In this document: piece after piece, positions 56,356 through 64,000 of the stretch | Layout of the letters: every line of letters starts with the position of its first letter | How positions within the stretch are numbered: position 1 is the first letter of the stretch | Source: Paraferrimonas sedimenticola | Lineage (GTDB): Bacteria > Pseudomonadota > Gammaproteobacteria > Enterobacterales > Shewanellaceae | Assembly: GCF_002282855.1 (NCBI RefSeq) | Contig: NZ_NRIR01000008.1 | Coordinates: 141,825 to 205,824, forward strand | Length of the DNA stretch: 64,000 bases | Direction: 5' to 3' | Translations under genes and position numbers: made by a program | The notes under the pieces: generated by a model | Told to the model about the DNA's origin: nothing | The model's database searches: none | Seen by the model: only the letters and a program-made list of their open reading frames with translations

Positions 56356-57303
56356 GTGAATCAAGATCTCGCTAAGCTCGACTATTTTGCACTAAAAACC
56401 TTAGTTCTGCTGTATCAGAGCAAGAGCTGCAGCGATGTCGCTGAACAACTGAAAACCTCGCAGCCCAAGGTGAGTCGAGTGTTGAGTCAGTTGCGACAAG
56501 CACTGAGAGACGAGTTGTTTGAACGTAGAAAATACGGCTTGGCTCCAAACGATTTTCTGAAGCAACTTATCCCTCAAATTGAGTCGATTCTGCAAGGCTA
56601 TGAAACGTTAAGCGCTCAGTTGAGTAGCCCGGTAAACAAGCCTGCCCTAAATATCTCAGCGCAAGAGCAAATGGCTCCTTGGCTGCTCAATTCGGTATCC
56701 CAAGCGGCACGCGAGCTCAAAATGGAATTTGAGATTAACACTCAACCCTACTCTAGAACTTGCCAAAGCATATTGTCTCAAGGGGTGCTCCACTACACCT
56801 TGTCGGTCAACCGAGCACCGAAAGAACTGTATGACAACCTGATCATTCGCGAGCTGAGGCGATTTAGTATTGCCGCTCGAAAAGACCACCCAATCTTTGA
56901 GAGTATTCGCTCAGTGGAGGACTTACTTGAATATGGGTTAGTTCTGATTTACCACAGCACCAAGAGCAAACTCAGGCAGCACATTGAAGAGTACGCTCTG
57001 TCTAGAGGAATCAGACCTAACATCAAGCTGATGACAGAGAGCCTGAACTTGGCCCTGATGAAAGCGCGCAATAGCGACAACATAGTATTGATTGGTCTTT
57101 CAGTGAATCATGATTGCCAGTGCCAACAGTATGGTGAGGGAATTAAATGCATGGACATTTCCGATATCTGGCACGAAAGTAATATTCGTCAAGATCGCAT
57201 GGAGCGTCGTTTCTTGTATCTTCAGAGCCACGCCAGTAACGATCAAAGGTTAACTCAAACCATAGTCCGTCATCTAAAAGATCCGCACACACCAAAGCAC
57301 TGA
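56356..57303 (+). CDS. LysR-type transcriptional regulator (tandem 2)
   Basis: A 315-residue regulator with HTH in CSDVAEQLKTSQPKVSRVLS, then DELFERRKYGLAPN. It starts with GTG. It is similar in design to tandem 1 and 3 (a KVSR core and an R-K-x-GL-x-P turn). It has its own 134-bp upstream region. Confidence 0.82.
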   Translation: MNQDLAKLDYFALKTLVLLYQSKSCSDVAEQLKTSQPKVSRVLSQLRQALRDELFERRKYGLAPNDFLKQLIPQIESILQGYETLSAQLSSPVNKPALNISAQEQMAPWLLNSVSQAARELKMEFEINTQPYSRTCQSILSQGVLHYTLSVNRAPKELYDNLIIRELRRFSIAARKDHPIFESIRSVEDLLEYGLVLIYHSTKSKLRQHIEEYALSRGIRPNIKLMTESLNLALMKARNSDNIVLIGLSVNHDCQCQQYGEGIKCMDISDIWHESNIRQDRMERRFLYLQSHASNDQRLTQTIVRHLKDPHTPKH

Positions 57304-57445
57304 TTAGGCGAAGATCTGGGTCAACAAATCAACATTCAACTGTTTACCCCAAGTGCAAATAGTGTCACAGAAATCGCTACTGCAACTTCAAGGGCTAAAT
57401 AAGCTAGGGGTATAGTGACTCGAGTACAAGCATCAGGGATGAACT

Positions 57446-58405
57446 ATGCGACTGAATCGAGAGTTGTCATCGTTAGACATATCGGTGTTCTTTGTTTTCA
57501 AGAAGGTTTTTGAAACGCAAAGCGTGGGTATTGCCGCAAAAGAGTTGGGATTTCAACCCTCTAAGGTGAGTCGCGCATTAGCCGCGCTAAGAGCGGCGCT
57601 GGATGACGAGCTGTTTGTACGGCGAAAAGCCGGGCTCACTCCCACACTCACTGCCGCCAATCTTTACGACAACCTGTCACCGGCATTGGCTCAATTCAAC
57701 ACCGCTTTTGACAACATCGATGCTGATACCCACAACACCAAAAAAGTGGCGATACACGTCAGCTCATACTTGATAGCGGCCTTTGCCAATAAACTCAGTC
57801 AAACCTGCTGTAATTCGTCGATTAACTCTTCAGACTTCTTGTTACACGAGGTAAACGAGTCTTCGGCGGATCGCTTGCAAAGCGGGGAAGCCGATATCGT
57901 CATTTCGCAACAGCCAGTTCACGGCAAAGATATTGAGCACGAACTAATTGGCGAGCAAAAAACCTTGTATGTGATGGCCGCGCCTTCCCACGAAATTTGG
58001 CAAGCTGGCGATCCGGGTGATCTAGACAGTCTCGCCAAGTTTCCCTTTATTTACCTATCGAGAGATGGCTTTAACGACCGTATTGACCCGTTTGAATCCT
58101 ACTGTCGTGAGAACGATATTTTGCTCAGGGAAATATGCAAAGCTAATTCATACGCCGAGTGGATAGCCAATGTCAGCAGCGGCCGTTTTGTGACTTTTGT
58201 CGGCTCGCAACAAATCATGCAGCACACGGTAGAGTTTGGTGGCTTCAAAGCGATTGAAATGGCCAAACAAACTGCATCGATACTTCACCAATCGTTAATG
58301 ATCCCAAGGTTTTACATCAGTTACTCGGCTTCTATGGTGGACACCGGACCCTCGCCTACTCTTGAGTTAGTAAAGAAAGCCTACACGGAACTTGCCGTCA
58401 GTTAG
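57446..58405 (+). CDS. LysR-type transcriptional regulator (tandem 3)
   Basis: A 319-residue regulator. The HTH is VGIAAKELGFQPSKVSRALA, followed by DELFVRRKAGLTPT. The effector domain has ADRLQSGEADIVISQQPVHG, the usual LysR ligand-domain pattern. A 142-bp gap precedes it. Closest to tandem 1 and 2 by eye. Confidence 0.84.
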   Translation: MRLNRELSSLDISVFFVFKKVFETQSVGIAAKELGFQPSKVSRALAALRAALDDELFVRRKAGLTPTLTAANLYDNLSPALAQFNTAFDNIDADTHNTKKVAIHVSSYLIAAFANKLSQTCCNSSINSSDFLLHEVNESSADRLQSGEADIVISQQPVHGKDIEHELIGEQKTLYVMAAPSHEIWQAGDPGDLDSLAKFPFIYLSRDGFNDRIDPFESYCRENDILLREICKANSYAEWIANVSSGRFVTFVGSQQIMQHTVEFGGFKAIEMAKQTASILHQSLMIPRFYISYSASMVDTGPSPTLELVKKAYTELAVS

Positions 58406-58486
58406 TTTCTGATTCGTCTACACCTTGCCCAGCGCCCCATAAGTGGTTAGCGTATATAAAGAAATAAGGTCGAGGTACTTGAGTAA

Positions 58487-59398
58487 ATGATCATTACAAC
58501 TGAGCGGCTTCAGTATTTATGGGCAGTGGCCGAGTCGGGTTCTTTCTCTGCAGCTGGTCGAAAACTTGGGTATAGTGCGGCCGCGGTGCAACAAGCCATC
58601 CAAGCCTTTGAGTTTGACCTAGAAGCGACCCTGTTTGACCGCCAGCCCGGTAAGAAACCTACCTTGACCAAGCTGGGCCAGCATTTATACCTGCAAGCTT
58701 TGGAAGTGCTGCCCAAGCTAGAGGGCATGGAAAAGTTCGCCCAAGCCATCAGCGATGGCCAAGAGCCTCAGCTAAGGCTCGCGCTGCATGGCATGACCTT
58801 GTTTCCAAAATACCAGCAGGTGTTACTCGAGCTCCAACAAGCGTTCCCCACATTGGACTTGTTACTGTTGGATGCCGATGACGCAGTGCTTTCTTGCGAC
58901 AAGGCGCGAATTGCCAATCATCCCAGCTCACCTCTGGCTGACATCATTCTTTCGCCTGGACGGCTTCGCAAAGATCACGGCGGCAATGAGAAAATTATCG
59001 ATAGAATTCAATGGCGAATTGTCGCTGCTAGCAAGCATCCCCTGAGTAAGAGAAGAGGGGTGTTAGGTCAGGAAGATCTAGACCAATACGCTCAACTCTA
59101 CCCTGTACCCGGCATCATTTTTACCAAAGAACTCACCGAGGGGATCCGCCTCAGTAGCCGTCTCATTCAATACTCGCGCTTTTATCAACTGAAGGAGTTT
59201 CTATTGGCTGGGCTTGGCTTTGCGGTGTTTCCAGCGCGTCTGGCACAACCTTATGTCGATAGCGGTGAGTTAAAGTGTCTATCGCTGGATTTTGACGACG
59301 GAGAGATCAACTGGGGCGTAGAGCTCGCGTGGGCTCCCAACCTTGGCGCAGCTGGGCGTTGGCTAGTCGACAAGTTAAGTGAGCTACCAAAAGGCTAA
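58487..59398 (+). CDS. LysR-type transcriptional regulator (tandem 4)
   Basis: A 303-residue regulator of more classical type: GSFSAAGRKLGYSAAAVQQA and ATLFDRQPGKKPTLTKLG in the winged helix. It does not share the KVSR core of the other three and probably joined the group separately. It directly precedes the serine hydrolase gene, its only clear candidate target. Confidence 0.88.
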   Translation: MIITTERLQYLWAVAESGSFSAAGRKLGYSAAAVQQAIQAFEFDLEATLFDRQPGKKPTLTKLGQHLYLQALEVLPKLEGMEKFAQAISDGQEPQLRLALHGMTLFPKYQQVLLELQQAFPTLDLLLLDADDAVLSCDKARIANHPSSPLADIILSPGRLRKDHGGNEKIIDRIQWRIVAASKHPLSKRRGVLGQEDLDQYAQLYPVPGIIFTKELTEGIRLSSRLIQYSRFYQLKEFLLAGLGFAVFPARLAQPYVDSGELKCLSLDFDDGEINWGVELAWAPNLGAAGRWLVDKLSELPKG

Positions 59399-59490
59399 AG
59401 CATTGCTTTAAGGCGCCAAAGGATCGCAACCTATAGTTTCGGCATAATTAAGTCGTCTCAAATATTCAAATTCATTTAGGAAGCTCGCCC

Positions 59491-60822
59491 ATGAAAAAAT
59501 CTTTGCTATGCGTCGCCTTGGGTGCTGCTTTGGTTTCGAACCTCGGTCTTGCTACCCCAGCAAGCTCGGCGGTAACCGACAATCCGTATGCCACGGCCCA
59601 AGAATTAGAGCTAATGCAGGGCTTTCCTGTCCCTGCAGACAAACAAGTGACCAAAGCCAATGCGCTGCAAACCCCTCCTTTCAACCGTTGGGCTTATCAA
59701 CACATGCGCATGTTTTACCCAAGCGCAGGTATCCCAGCTGCCGACAAGCCTGTGCCTCTAGACAAGGCTATCGATAGTAAGTTTGCAGCCTCTGTTAAAG
59801 TGGCCAATGCCGACGGAGAAATGCGTAGCTTCGATCAATTCATGACCGAAACCTGGGCCGATGCCATTGTTGTCATTAAAGGTGACAAAGTCATCTTTGA
59901 AGAGTACCGCAACGGCATGCACTCGAATCAGCCGCACCAAATGATGTCAGTGACTAAGTCGTTTGGCGGCTTGATGGCAATGATGAACATTCACGATGGT
60001 CGCTTTAGCGAATCACAAAGGGTTGGGGATATCGTTCCAGAACTCAAAAGCGCAAGCGCGTTTGGCGACGCGACAGTGGGGCAGGTGCTAGATATGACCA
60101 ACTCCATGGACTTTCGTGAAGACTATGCCGATCCAAGCTCGGGCATTCGAACCTATGGCGCTGTTTTGGGCTGGACTGAAAAACTACAAGGAGTAGATTA
60201 CCCAACCAATTTGTACGCTTATCTGCAGACGCTGCAAGCACAAAGAGAGCACAAACACGGCGATGTATTCCATTACCAAACGCCAAAAACCGATGTCGTT
60301 AACTGGGTCAACAATCGAGTCACCAACCAGTCTTTTCAAGAGGACATGTACAACAAGTTGTGGTCTAAATTGGGGACCGAAGGGGAGACTTATGTGCTAC
60401 TCGACGACAATGCAACCCTAGTTGCCGGTGGCGGTTTAAATGCCACACCAGCCAATTTGGCCAGATTTGCCACTATGATGCTAAACGATGGTGTCTTTAA
60501 CGGCGAACAAGTAGTGCCGAAAGCGATTGTGGAGCAACTGGCTGCCGGCGGTGATCGCCAAGCTTTTGCCAACAGCCCGGATGCGTCTGACAACATGCCA
60601 GGCAACGAGTGGAGTTATCGCGCTCAATGGTGGGTCAGTCATACCCCAGGTTACGAAGCCTTCACAGCGATTGGTATCCACGGCCAGTGGCTTTACATCG
60701 ACCGCGAGCGTGATGTTGCGATTGTTAAGGTGTCTTCCGCGCCCGAATCTTTTACTCCGCGTCAGGAACGTTACGACTTAAACGGCCTACGCGCTATCGT
60801 TGACTACGTCAGCGCTAACTAA
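59491..60822 (+). CDS. Secreted serine hydrolase, paralogue of 18553-19872
   Basis: A 443-residue exported protein (signal peptide about 1-27). The nucleophile motif is SVTK (Ser153, Lys156), with FREDY later as the tyrosine segment. The mature sequence matches the other hydrolase along its whole length, including QPHQMMSVTKSFGG and QVLDMTNSM. Fold as class C beta-lactamase or NylB; substrate unknown. It follows a LysR gene on the same strand by 92 bp. Confidence 0.8.
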   Translation: MKKSLLCVALGAALVSNLGLATPASSAVTDNPYATAQELELMQGFPVPADKQVTKANALQTPPFNRWAYQHMRMFYPSAGIPAADKPVPLDKAIDSKFAASVKVANADGEMRSFDQFMTETWADAIVVIKGDKVIFEEYRNGMHSNQPHQMMSVTKSFGGLMAMMNIHDGRFSESQRVGDIVPELKSASAFGDATVGQVLDMTNSMDFREDYADPSSGIRTYGAVLGWTEKLQGVDYPTNLYAYLQTLQAQREHKHGDVFHYQTPKTDVVNWVNNRVTNQSFQEDMYNKLWSKLGTEGETYVLLDDNATLVAGGGLNATPANLARFATMMLNDGVFNGEQVVPKAIVEQLAAGGDRQAFANSPDASDNMPGNEWSYRAQWWVSHTPGYEAFTAIGIHGQWLYIDRERDVAIVKVSSAPESFTPRQERYDLNGLRAIVDYVSAN

Positions 60823-60843
60823 CAATCACTGACTCCTAAACAT

Positions 60844-60879
60844 AAAAGCACCGACATCCCTGAACGTCGGTGCTTTTTT
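60844..60879. terminator. Bidirectional terminator between hydrolase and exonuclease
   Basis: AAAAGCACCGAC pairs perfectly with GTCGGTGCTTTT around a 10-base loop, with a T-run after and an A-run before it, so it serves both convergent genes. Confidence 0.9.
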
Positions 60880-60883
60880 ATCT

Positions 60884-61528
60884 TTAAAACTGGGCCAATC
60901 GTTGCAGATAGTCTTCGATTTGCCGCTTGGGAACCGTGCTTAGTTTGGATAATTGCTCGAAACTGAGCGTATCCAATTCAGTTCTGCGCTTGATATCACT
61001 GAGTAATTCAAGCCATAGATAGGCGGTCATCTGAGCATCGGCGAGCGCTCTGTGAAACACCCCTTCTGTGGGTAATTGCTTGTATTCAACTAAGGTCCCG
61101 AGCTTGTGATTCGGGGCGTCTTGAAACACGCGTCTGGAGGTCAGCAGCGAACAACCAAAACTGCCTGAGTAGCTGTGGCCGATGCGCGCAAATTCGGCAT
61201 CCAAGAACTTGCGATCGAAACTGGCGTTGTGGGCCAACAGATTAAAATCACCAATGAAGTCAGCAAAGCGATGCATCACCTCTTCACATGGCGCCGCGTC
61301 GGTGAGCATAGAATTACTGATGCCGGTGTAATCTTCGATGAATCTGGAGATCCGCATTCCAGGGTTCATTAACTCCTGAAACGACTCGACAATCTCACCC
61401 TTCACTAGCTTTACCGCACCAATTTCTATGGCTCGATCGCCGCGGTCTGGGGATAAGCCGGTAGTCTCAAAGTCGAGAACGACAATAGTATCAGCGGCAA
61501 TCTCCACAGGAGTCGGCTCTAACAACAT
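60884..61528 (-). CDS. DEDDh 3'-5' exonuclease, DnaQ-like
   Basis: A 214-residue exonuclease. The catalytic acids are in VVLDFETTG (ExoI), LLAHNASFDRKF (ExoII) and HRALADAQMTAYLW (ExoIII, with the His). RAIEIGAVKL and LTSRRVF complete the fold. It is not the polymerase epsilon subunit, which has a different length and neighbours; probably an accessory DNA repair or RNA processing nuclease. Nine bp after yibL. Confidence 0.85.
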   Translation of the reverse strand: MLLEPTPVEIAADTIVVLDFETTGLSPDRGDRAIEIGAVKLVKGEIVESFQELMNPGMRISRFIEDYTGISNSMLTDAAPCEEVMHRFADFIGDFNLLAHNASFDRKFLDAEFARIGHSYSGSFGCSLLTSRRVFQDAPNHKLGTLVEYKQLPTEGVFHRALADAQMTAYLWLELLSDIKRRTELDTLSFEQLSKLSTVPKRQIEDYLQRLAQF

Positions 61529-61537
61529 AGGTGGGCC

Positions 61538-61894
61538 TTAAAACTTCTTAGGTGCATAACCTGTGGCCACTTCAAGCCCAAGCTCGCGTCCTAATGCGGT
61601 CATTGGGTGCACAACCACTAAGCCCTTCACTGACTTTTTGAGCTTACCCATGTCGGCTTGCTCTTCCTTAGTCAGTGCGCGATGAAACTTCATTGAAGTG
61701 ATCGTTTCGCCCTTCGCACTCAGCTGTTTGCTTTGCTTACTTTTGAGGGTATTTATCTTCGCAGTCAGCTTTTTCATTTCCCGCTCAATTTGAGCGATCA
61801 CATCTAGCTGCTCAGCGCGCTTAGCCGCCGTTAACTTGTGGCGAAACTTATCCAATTGATTATGGGCTTTTTGCAATTCGTCTTTGACGCTCAT
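61538..61894 (-). CDS. yibL: YibL-family ribosome-associated protein
   Basis: A 118-residue basic protein (E. coli YibL is about 120). Residues 1-65 form a charged helical hairpin; the C-terminal VKGLVVVHPMTALGRELGL is the conserved part. It associates with ribosomes in E. coli. I start at MSVKDELQKA after CAGG; seven further residues are possible. The downstream exonuclease begins nine bp after the stop. Confidence 0.85.
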   Translation of the reverse strand: MSVKDELQKAHNQLDKFRHKLTAAKRAEQLDVIAQIEREMKKLTAKINTLKSKQSKQLSAKGETITSMKFHRALTKEEQADMGKLKKSVKGLVVVHPMTALGRELGLEVATGYAPKKF

Positions 61895-62187
61895 GGGAAA
61901 CCTGAGATTAAACATTATGAGGGGGAGTATTGTAGCAGAACCGGCGCAAGATACTGGAACTCTAGTGGCTACTAAGCAGATAGATAGTGGAGGAACAGTA
62001 CTTCGAATTGTAAGTTACTTTTACCATATCTTGAGATTTTTTGCCGTGATTAAACTCACAACCAAGCTATCTAAAAAACAAATAAACATAATAGATTCAT
62101 TAGGTTATGCCAATCCTGTTTTTCTCTTTAGACTAACGCCAGAATAACAACCCCACTGATTATCCGTGTATTTAATCGAGGACACCT

Positions 62188-63180
62188 ATGACACAACTCC
62201 GCGTTATCACCCTGGCTATCTCCGCATGTCTAACGAGCTCATTTGCCTTGGCCAAAGAACCGATTCAAGTAATTGAGCCAGTGAAGATCACCGAGCCAGA
62301 GAAAGTAGAGCTTGGCAAAATGCTGTTCTTTGAGCCGCGATTATCCAAGTCCGGATTTATCTCCTGTAACTCCTGTCACAACCTGTCTCTCGGCGGAGTA
62401 GATGCATTAACAACCTCGATTGGTCACGAATGGCAGGAAGGTCCAATTAACTCGCCAACCGTATTGAATGCTGACTACCAACTGGCTCAGTTTTGGGATG
62501 GCCGCGCGAAGGACCTAAAAGAACAAGCCGCAGGGCCTATCGCCAACCCTAAGGAGATGGGCTTCACCCACGAGTTAGCGGTAGCGACTGTGGCTTCTAT
62601 GCCAGCGTACCAGGCTCGCTTTGAAGCAATCTACGGTAAGGATAGTGTCAACATAGACAATATCACTGACGCCATTGCTGAATTTGAGAAGACGTTAGTA
62701 ACCCCCAACAGTCCTTTCGACTTGTACCTGAAAGGCGATAAAGATGCGATTAGTGCCAGCGCCAAGAGTGGTTACCAGCTATTCAAAGATAAAGGCTGCG
62801 CGACCTGTCACAACGGCCCTGCAGTCGGTGGCACCATGTATATGAAGATGGGTCTAATAAATCCGTTCCACACCGATAACCCTGCCGAAGGACGAATCGC
62901 AGTGACCGGTAACGAAGCGGATAGAAACGTATTTAAAGTACCGACGCTTCGCAATATTGAACTCACCTACCCCTACTTCCACGACGGCCAAACCTGGACG
63001 CTCGAAGAAGCGGTAAACACCATGGCCGACATCCAACTCGCTAAGTCCCTCACCGAAGAGCAAACCGCCGACATGGTCGAGTTCCTCAAATCCTTAACCG
63101 GCGAACAACCGCAGATCACGCTACCCATTCTGCCACCATCAAACGCCAACACCCCGCGCCCAGTCCCCTTCGCCAAATAA
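62188..63180 (+). CDS. Diheme cytochrome c peroxidase
   Basis: A 330-residue periplasmic enzyme with a signal peptide (about 1-22). The high- and low-potential hemes bind at CNSCH (near residue 66) and CATCH (near 209); PTVLNADYQLAQFWDGRAKDL, split by the intervening NA segment, and FKVPTLRNIELTYPYFHDG are family signatures. It reduces hydrogen peroxide with electrons from small cytochromes such as c4. It has its own upstream region. Confidence 0.95.
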   Translation: MTQLRVITLAISACLTSSFALAKEPIQVIEPVKITEPEKVELGKMLFFEPRLSKSGFISCNSCHNLSLGGVDALTTSIGHEWQEGPINSPTVLNADYQLAQFWDGRAKDLKEQAAGPIANPKEMGFTHELAVATVASMPAYQARFEAIYGKDSVNIDNITDAIAEFEKTLVTPNSPFDLYLKGDKDAISASAKSGYQLFKDKGCATCHNGPAVGGTMYMKMGLINPFHTDNPAEGRIAVTGNEADRNVFKVPTLRNIELTYPYFHDGQTWTLEEAVNTMADIQLAKSLTEEQTADMVEFLKSLTGEQPQITLPILPPSNANTPRPVPFAK

Positions 63181-63284
63181 GCGAAACCAAAGAAAGCGGC
63201 CCAAGGGCTGCTTTTTCTTTGTCTGTTTACCAATGCAAGACTACTCTCAAATAAAGAACCCACCACTCCTCTATACGAGTAGGG

Positions 63285-63347
63285 ATTAGGGATTAGCGAT
63301 TAGCGATTAGCGATTAGCGATTAGCGATTAGCGATTAGCGATTAGCG
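63285..63347 (+). repeat. Tandem heptamer repeat, nine copies of GATTAGC/G
   Basis: One copy of GATTAGG followed by eight identical copies of GATTAGC, with no spacers. It lies about 105 bp past the cytochrome c peroxidase stop and outside any gene. Such perfect short repeats usually vary in number by slippage. Confidence 0.95.
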
Positions 63348-63693
63348 TCTCTAGTATAAGCTCGAAGAGACCTCACATGGGGGTGACAAATTCGTCGGGA
63401 ACGAATTTGAACGCACTTTAGTGCGGCCCGTAGGGTGACCTACAAGGAAGTAGGTCATAAGAGGACCGACGCGCTAGTAGCGGCTTTGCAGTTAGCAACG
63501 GGCAGGTTCATCTTTCCCTGCGAGGAGCCTGGCGGTGTCCAGGCCTTCGCAGAGCTCAGGCCGTTACGCCGGCGAAGGCCAAACTCTTGGCCTTCTTATT
63601 CCCGGCTCCACCCTACTATCACATGGGTCGAACTCGCTTCGCTCGGCTCTTTATTTCCCCATGTGAGAGCACATCATCAAACATCCAATAACG

Positions 63694-63726
63694 AAAAAGG
63701 GCCTCCCTTTCGGGAAGCCCTTTTTC
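63694..63726 (-). terminator. Terminator of the rRNA operon
   Basis: AAAGGGC and GCCCTTT pair outside an inner TCCC/GGGA stem; on the minus strand it ends in TTTTT. Confidence 0.85.
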
Positions 63727-63735
63727 ATTATTAGA

Positions 63736-63854
63736 AGCCTGGCGGTGACCTACTCTCACATGGGGAAACCCCACACTACCATCGGCGCTATTGCGTTTCA
63801 CTGCTGAGTTCGGAATGGGATCAGGTGGGTCCACAATGCTATGGCCGCCAAGCA
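63736..63854 (-). rRNA. rrf: 5S ribosomal RNA
   Basis: The reverse complement reads as a full 5S rRNA of about 118 nt, with GCTTGGCGGCCATAGC at the 5' end, CCGAACTCAGCAGTGAAACGC in the middle region (given here as a landmark across 63780-63815), and GTAGGTCACCGCCAGGC at the 3' end. It follows the 23S gene, with the terminator after it. Confidence 0.97.
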
Positions 63855-63935
63855 AATTTGGTGTGTTCTAAATCAATTCGAAAAAGCTGATAAGTTCAAG
63901 CAAATCATTGCCCATATCAAACCCATCTGGGTTGT

Positions 63936-64000
63936 ATGGTTAAGCCGCACGGGTCATTAGTACAGGTTAGCTCAACGCCTCACAACGCTTACACACCCTG
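63936..64000 (-). rRNA. rrl: 23S ribosomal RNA, 3' end only
   Basis: The last 65 bases, read on the minus strand, match the 3' end of gammaproteobacterial 23S rRNA (GTTGAGCTAACCTGTACTAA type sequence, ending in GCTTAACC). The gene continues beyond the right edge. No tRNA is seen between 23S and 5S. Confidence 0.95.

Larger units (their letters stand above)
63181..63735. repeat. Hairpin- and repeat-rich non-coding block next to the rRNA operon
   Basis: The stretch contains a heptamer tandem repeat, hairpins at 63387-63409 (CAAATTCGT, 5-base loop, ACGAATTTG), 63437-63456 (GACCTAC, 6-base loop, GTAGGTC) and about 63575-63600 (AAGGCCAA-ACTC-TTGGCCTT), and a long GCCTTCGC/GCGAAGGC pair. Pieces resembling the 5S 3' end occur at about 63371 (CCTCACATGGGG), 63524 (AGCCTGGCGGTG) and 63609 (CCTACTATCACATGGG). 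No protein gene is convincing. Confidence 0.7.

Noticed and set aside
61884..62147. An 87-codon plus-strand frame between yibL and the peroxidase
   Set aside because: It begins inside yibL on the other strand and has no good start site or motif. A weak chance remains that part of it is a decayed gene.
63285..63347. Repeat array as CRISPR
   Set aside because: The units are only 7 bp, contiguous and without spacers, and no cas gene is near.
63435..63855. Open frames on both strands across the rRNA flank and the 5S gene
   Set aside because: They are explained by palindromic, non-coding and rRNA sequence.
1..64000. Mobile elements, prophage or genomic island
   Set aside because: I found no transposase, integrase, phage gene or tRNA-flanked direct repeats. 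Gene content and codon use look native throughout, apart from the AT-rich intergenic region near 55 kb.

Overview
The window looks like chromosomal DNA of a marine, metal-respiring gammaproteobacterium of the Shewanella/Ferrimonas/Paraferrimonas type. This is inferred from multiheme OmcA/MtrC-family lipoproteins, cytochrome c4 beside engB, the yihI-hemN pair, the hut and liu catabolic operons, and CRP/FNR-style operators. No phage, transposase, IS or CRISPR was seen. The window ends inside an rRNA operon on the minus strand.

Layout. 1-5750: leucine/isovalerate catabolism (liuB-liuC-liuD, minus; liuD runs off the left edge), a divergent GST-like gene and ETF-ubiquinone oxidoreductase. 5.9-13.8 kb: a molybdenum block with a Moco-riboswitch-like leader, moaA, moaB, moaC, moaD, moaE, modA, modB, modC and a pseudouridine synthase, converging on moeA-moeB. 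13.9-24.9 kb: housekeeping genes (prlC, gor, NAD-malic enzyme, ferritin, rsmJ) mixed with a Fur-box-preceded barrel protein, a secreted serine hydrolase and a repeat-rich DUF4115-like protein. 25.0-26.6 kb: a DsbB-like membrane protein lacking the first CXXC, then two small-RNA-like transcription units at the place where Spot 42 sits next to engB. 26.8-34.3 kb: cytochrome c4 and three tandem nine-heme OmcA/MtrC-like lipoproteins, each with its own leader and terminator. 34.7-35.13 kb: a CsrB/CsrC-like RNA rich in GGA motifs. 35.2-40.8 kb: a methyltransferase, yihI, hemN, a DUF3718 protein and a CadC-like regulator. 41-46.2 kb: histidine utilisation (hutC-hutU-hutH facing hutI). 46.2-54.9 kb: thioesterase, hydrolase plus ABC exporter, secreted proteins and nrfBCD without nrfA. 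55.3-59.4 kb: four consecutive LysR-type regulators. 59.5-63.2 kb: a second serine hydrolase, an exonuclease, yibL and a diheme peroxidase. 63.2-64.0 kb: a heptamer tandem repeat, a hairpin-rich block with 5S-like fragments, then 5S and the 3' end of 23S rRNA.

How it fits together. Much of the window serves respiration and its cofactors: Moco for molybdoenzymes, heme (hemN), c-type cytochromes at the cell surface (three nonaheme lipoproteins) and in the periplasm (c4, NrfB, diheme peroxidase), quinone-linked electron entry (ETF-QO, NrfD) and iron handling (ferritin, Fur box). CRP- and FNR-like boxes precede the cytochrome genes and the nrf region. The main non-protein discoveries are the two sRNA loci (Spot 42 position and CsrB-like). 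All functional calls come from reading motifs by eye; no database search was run.
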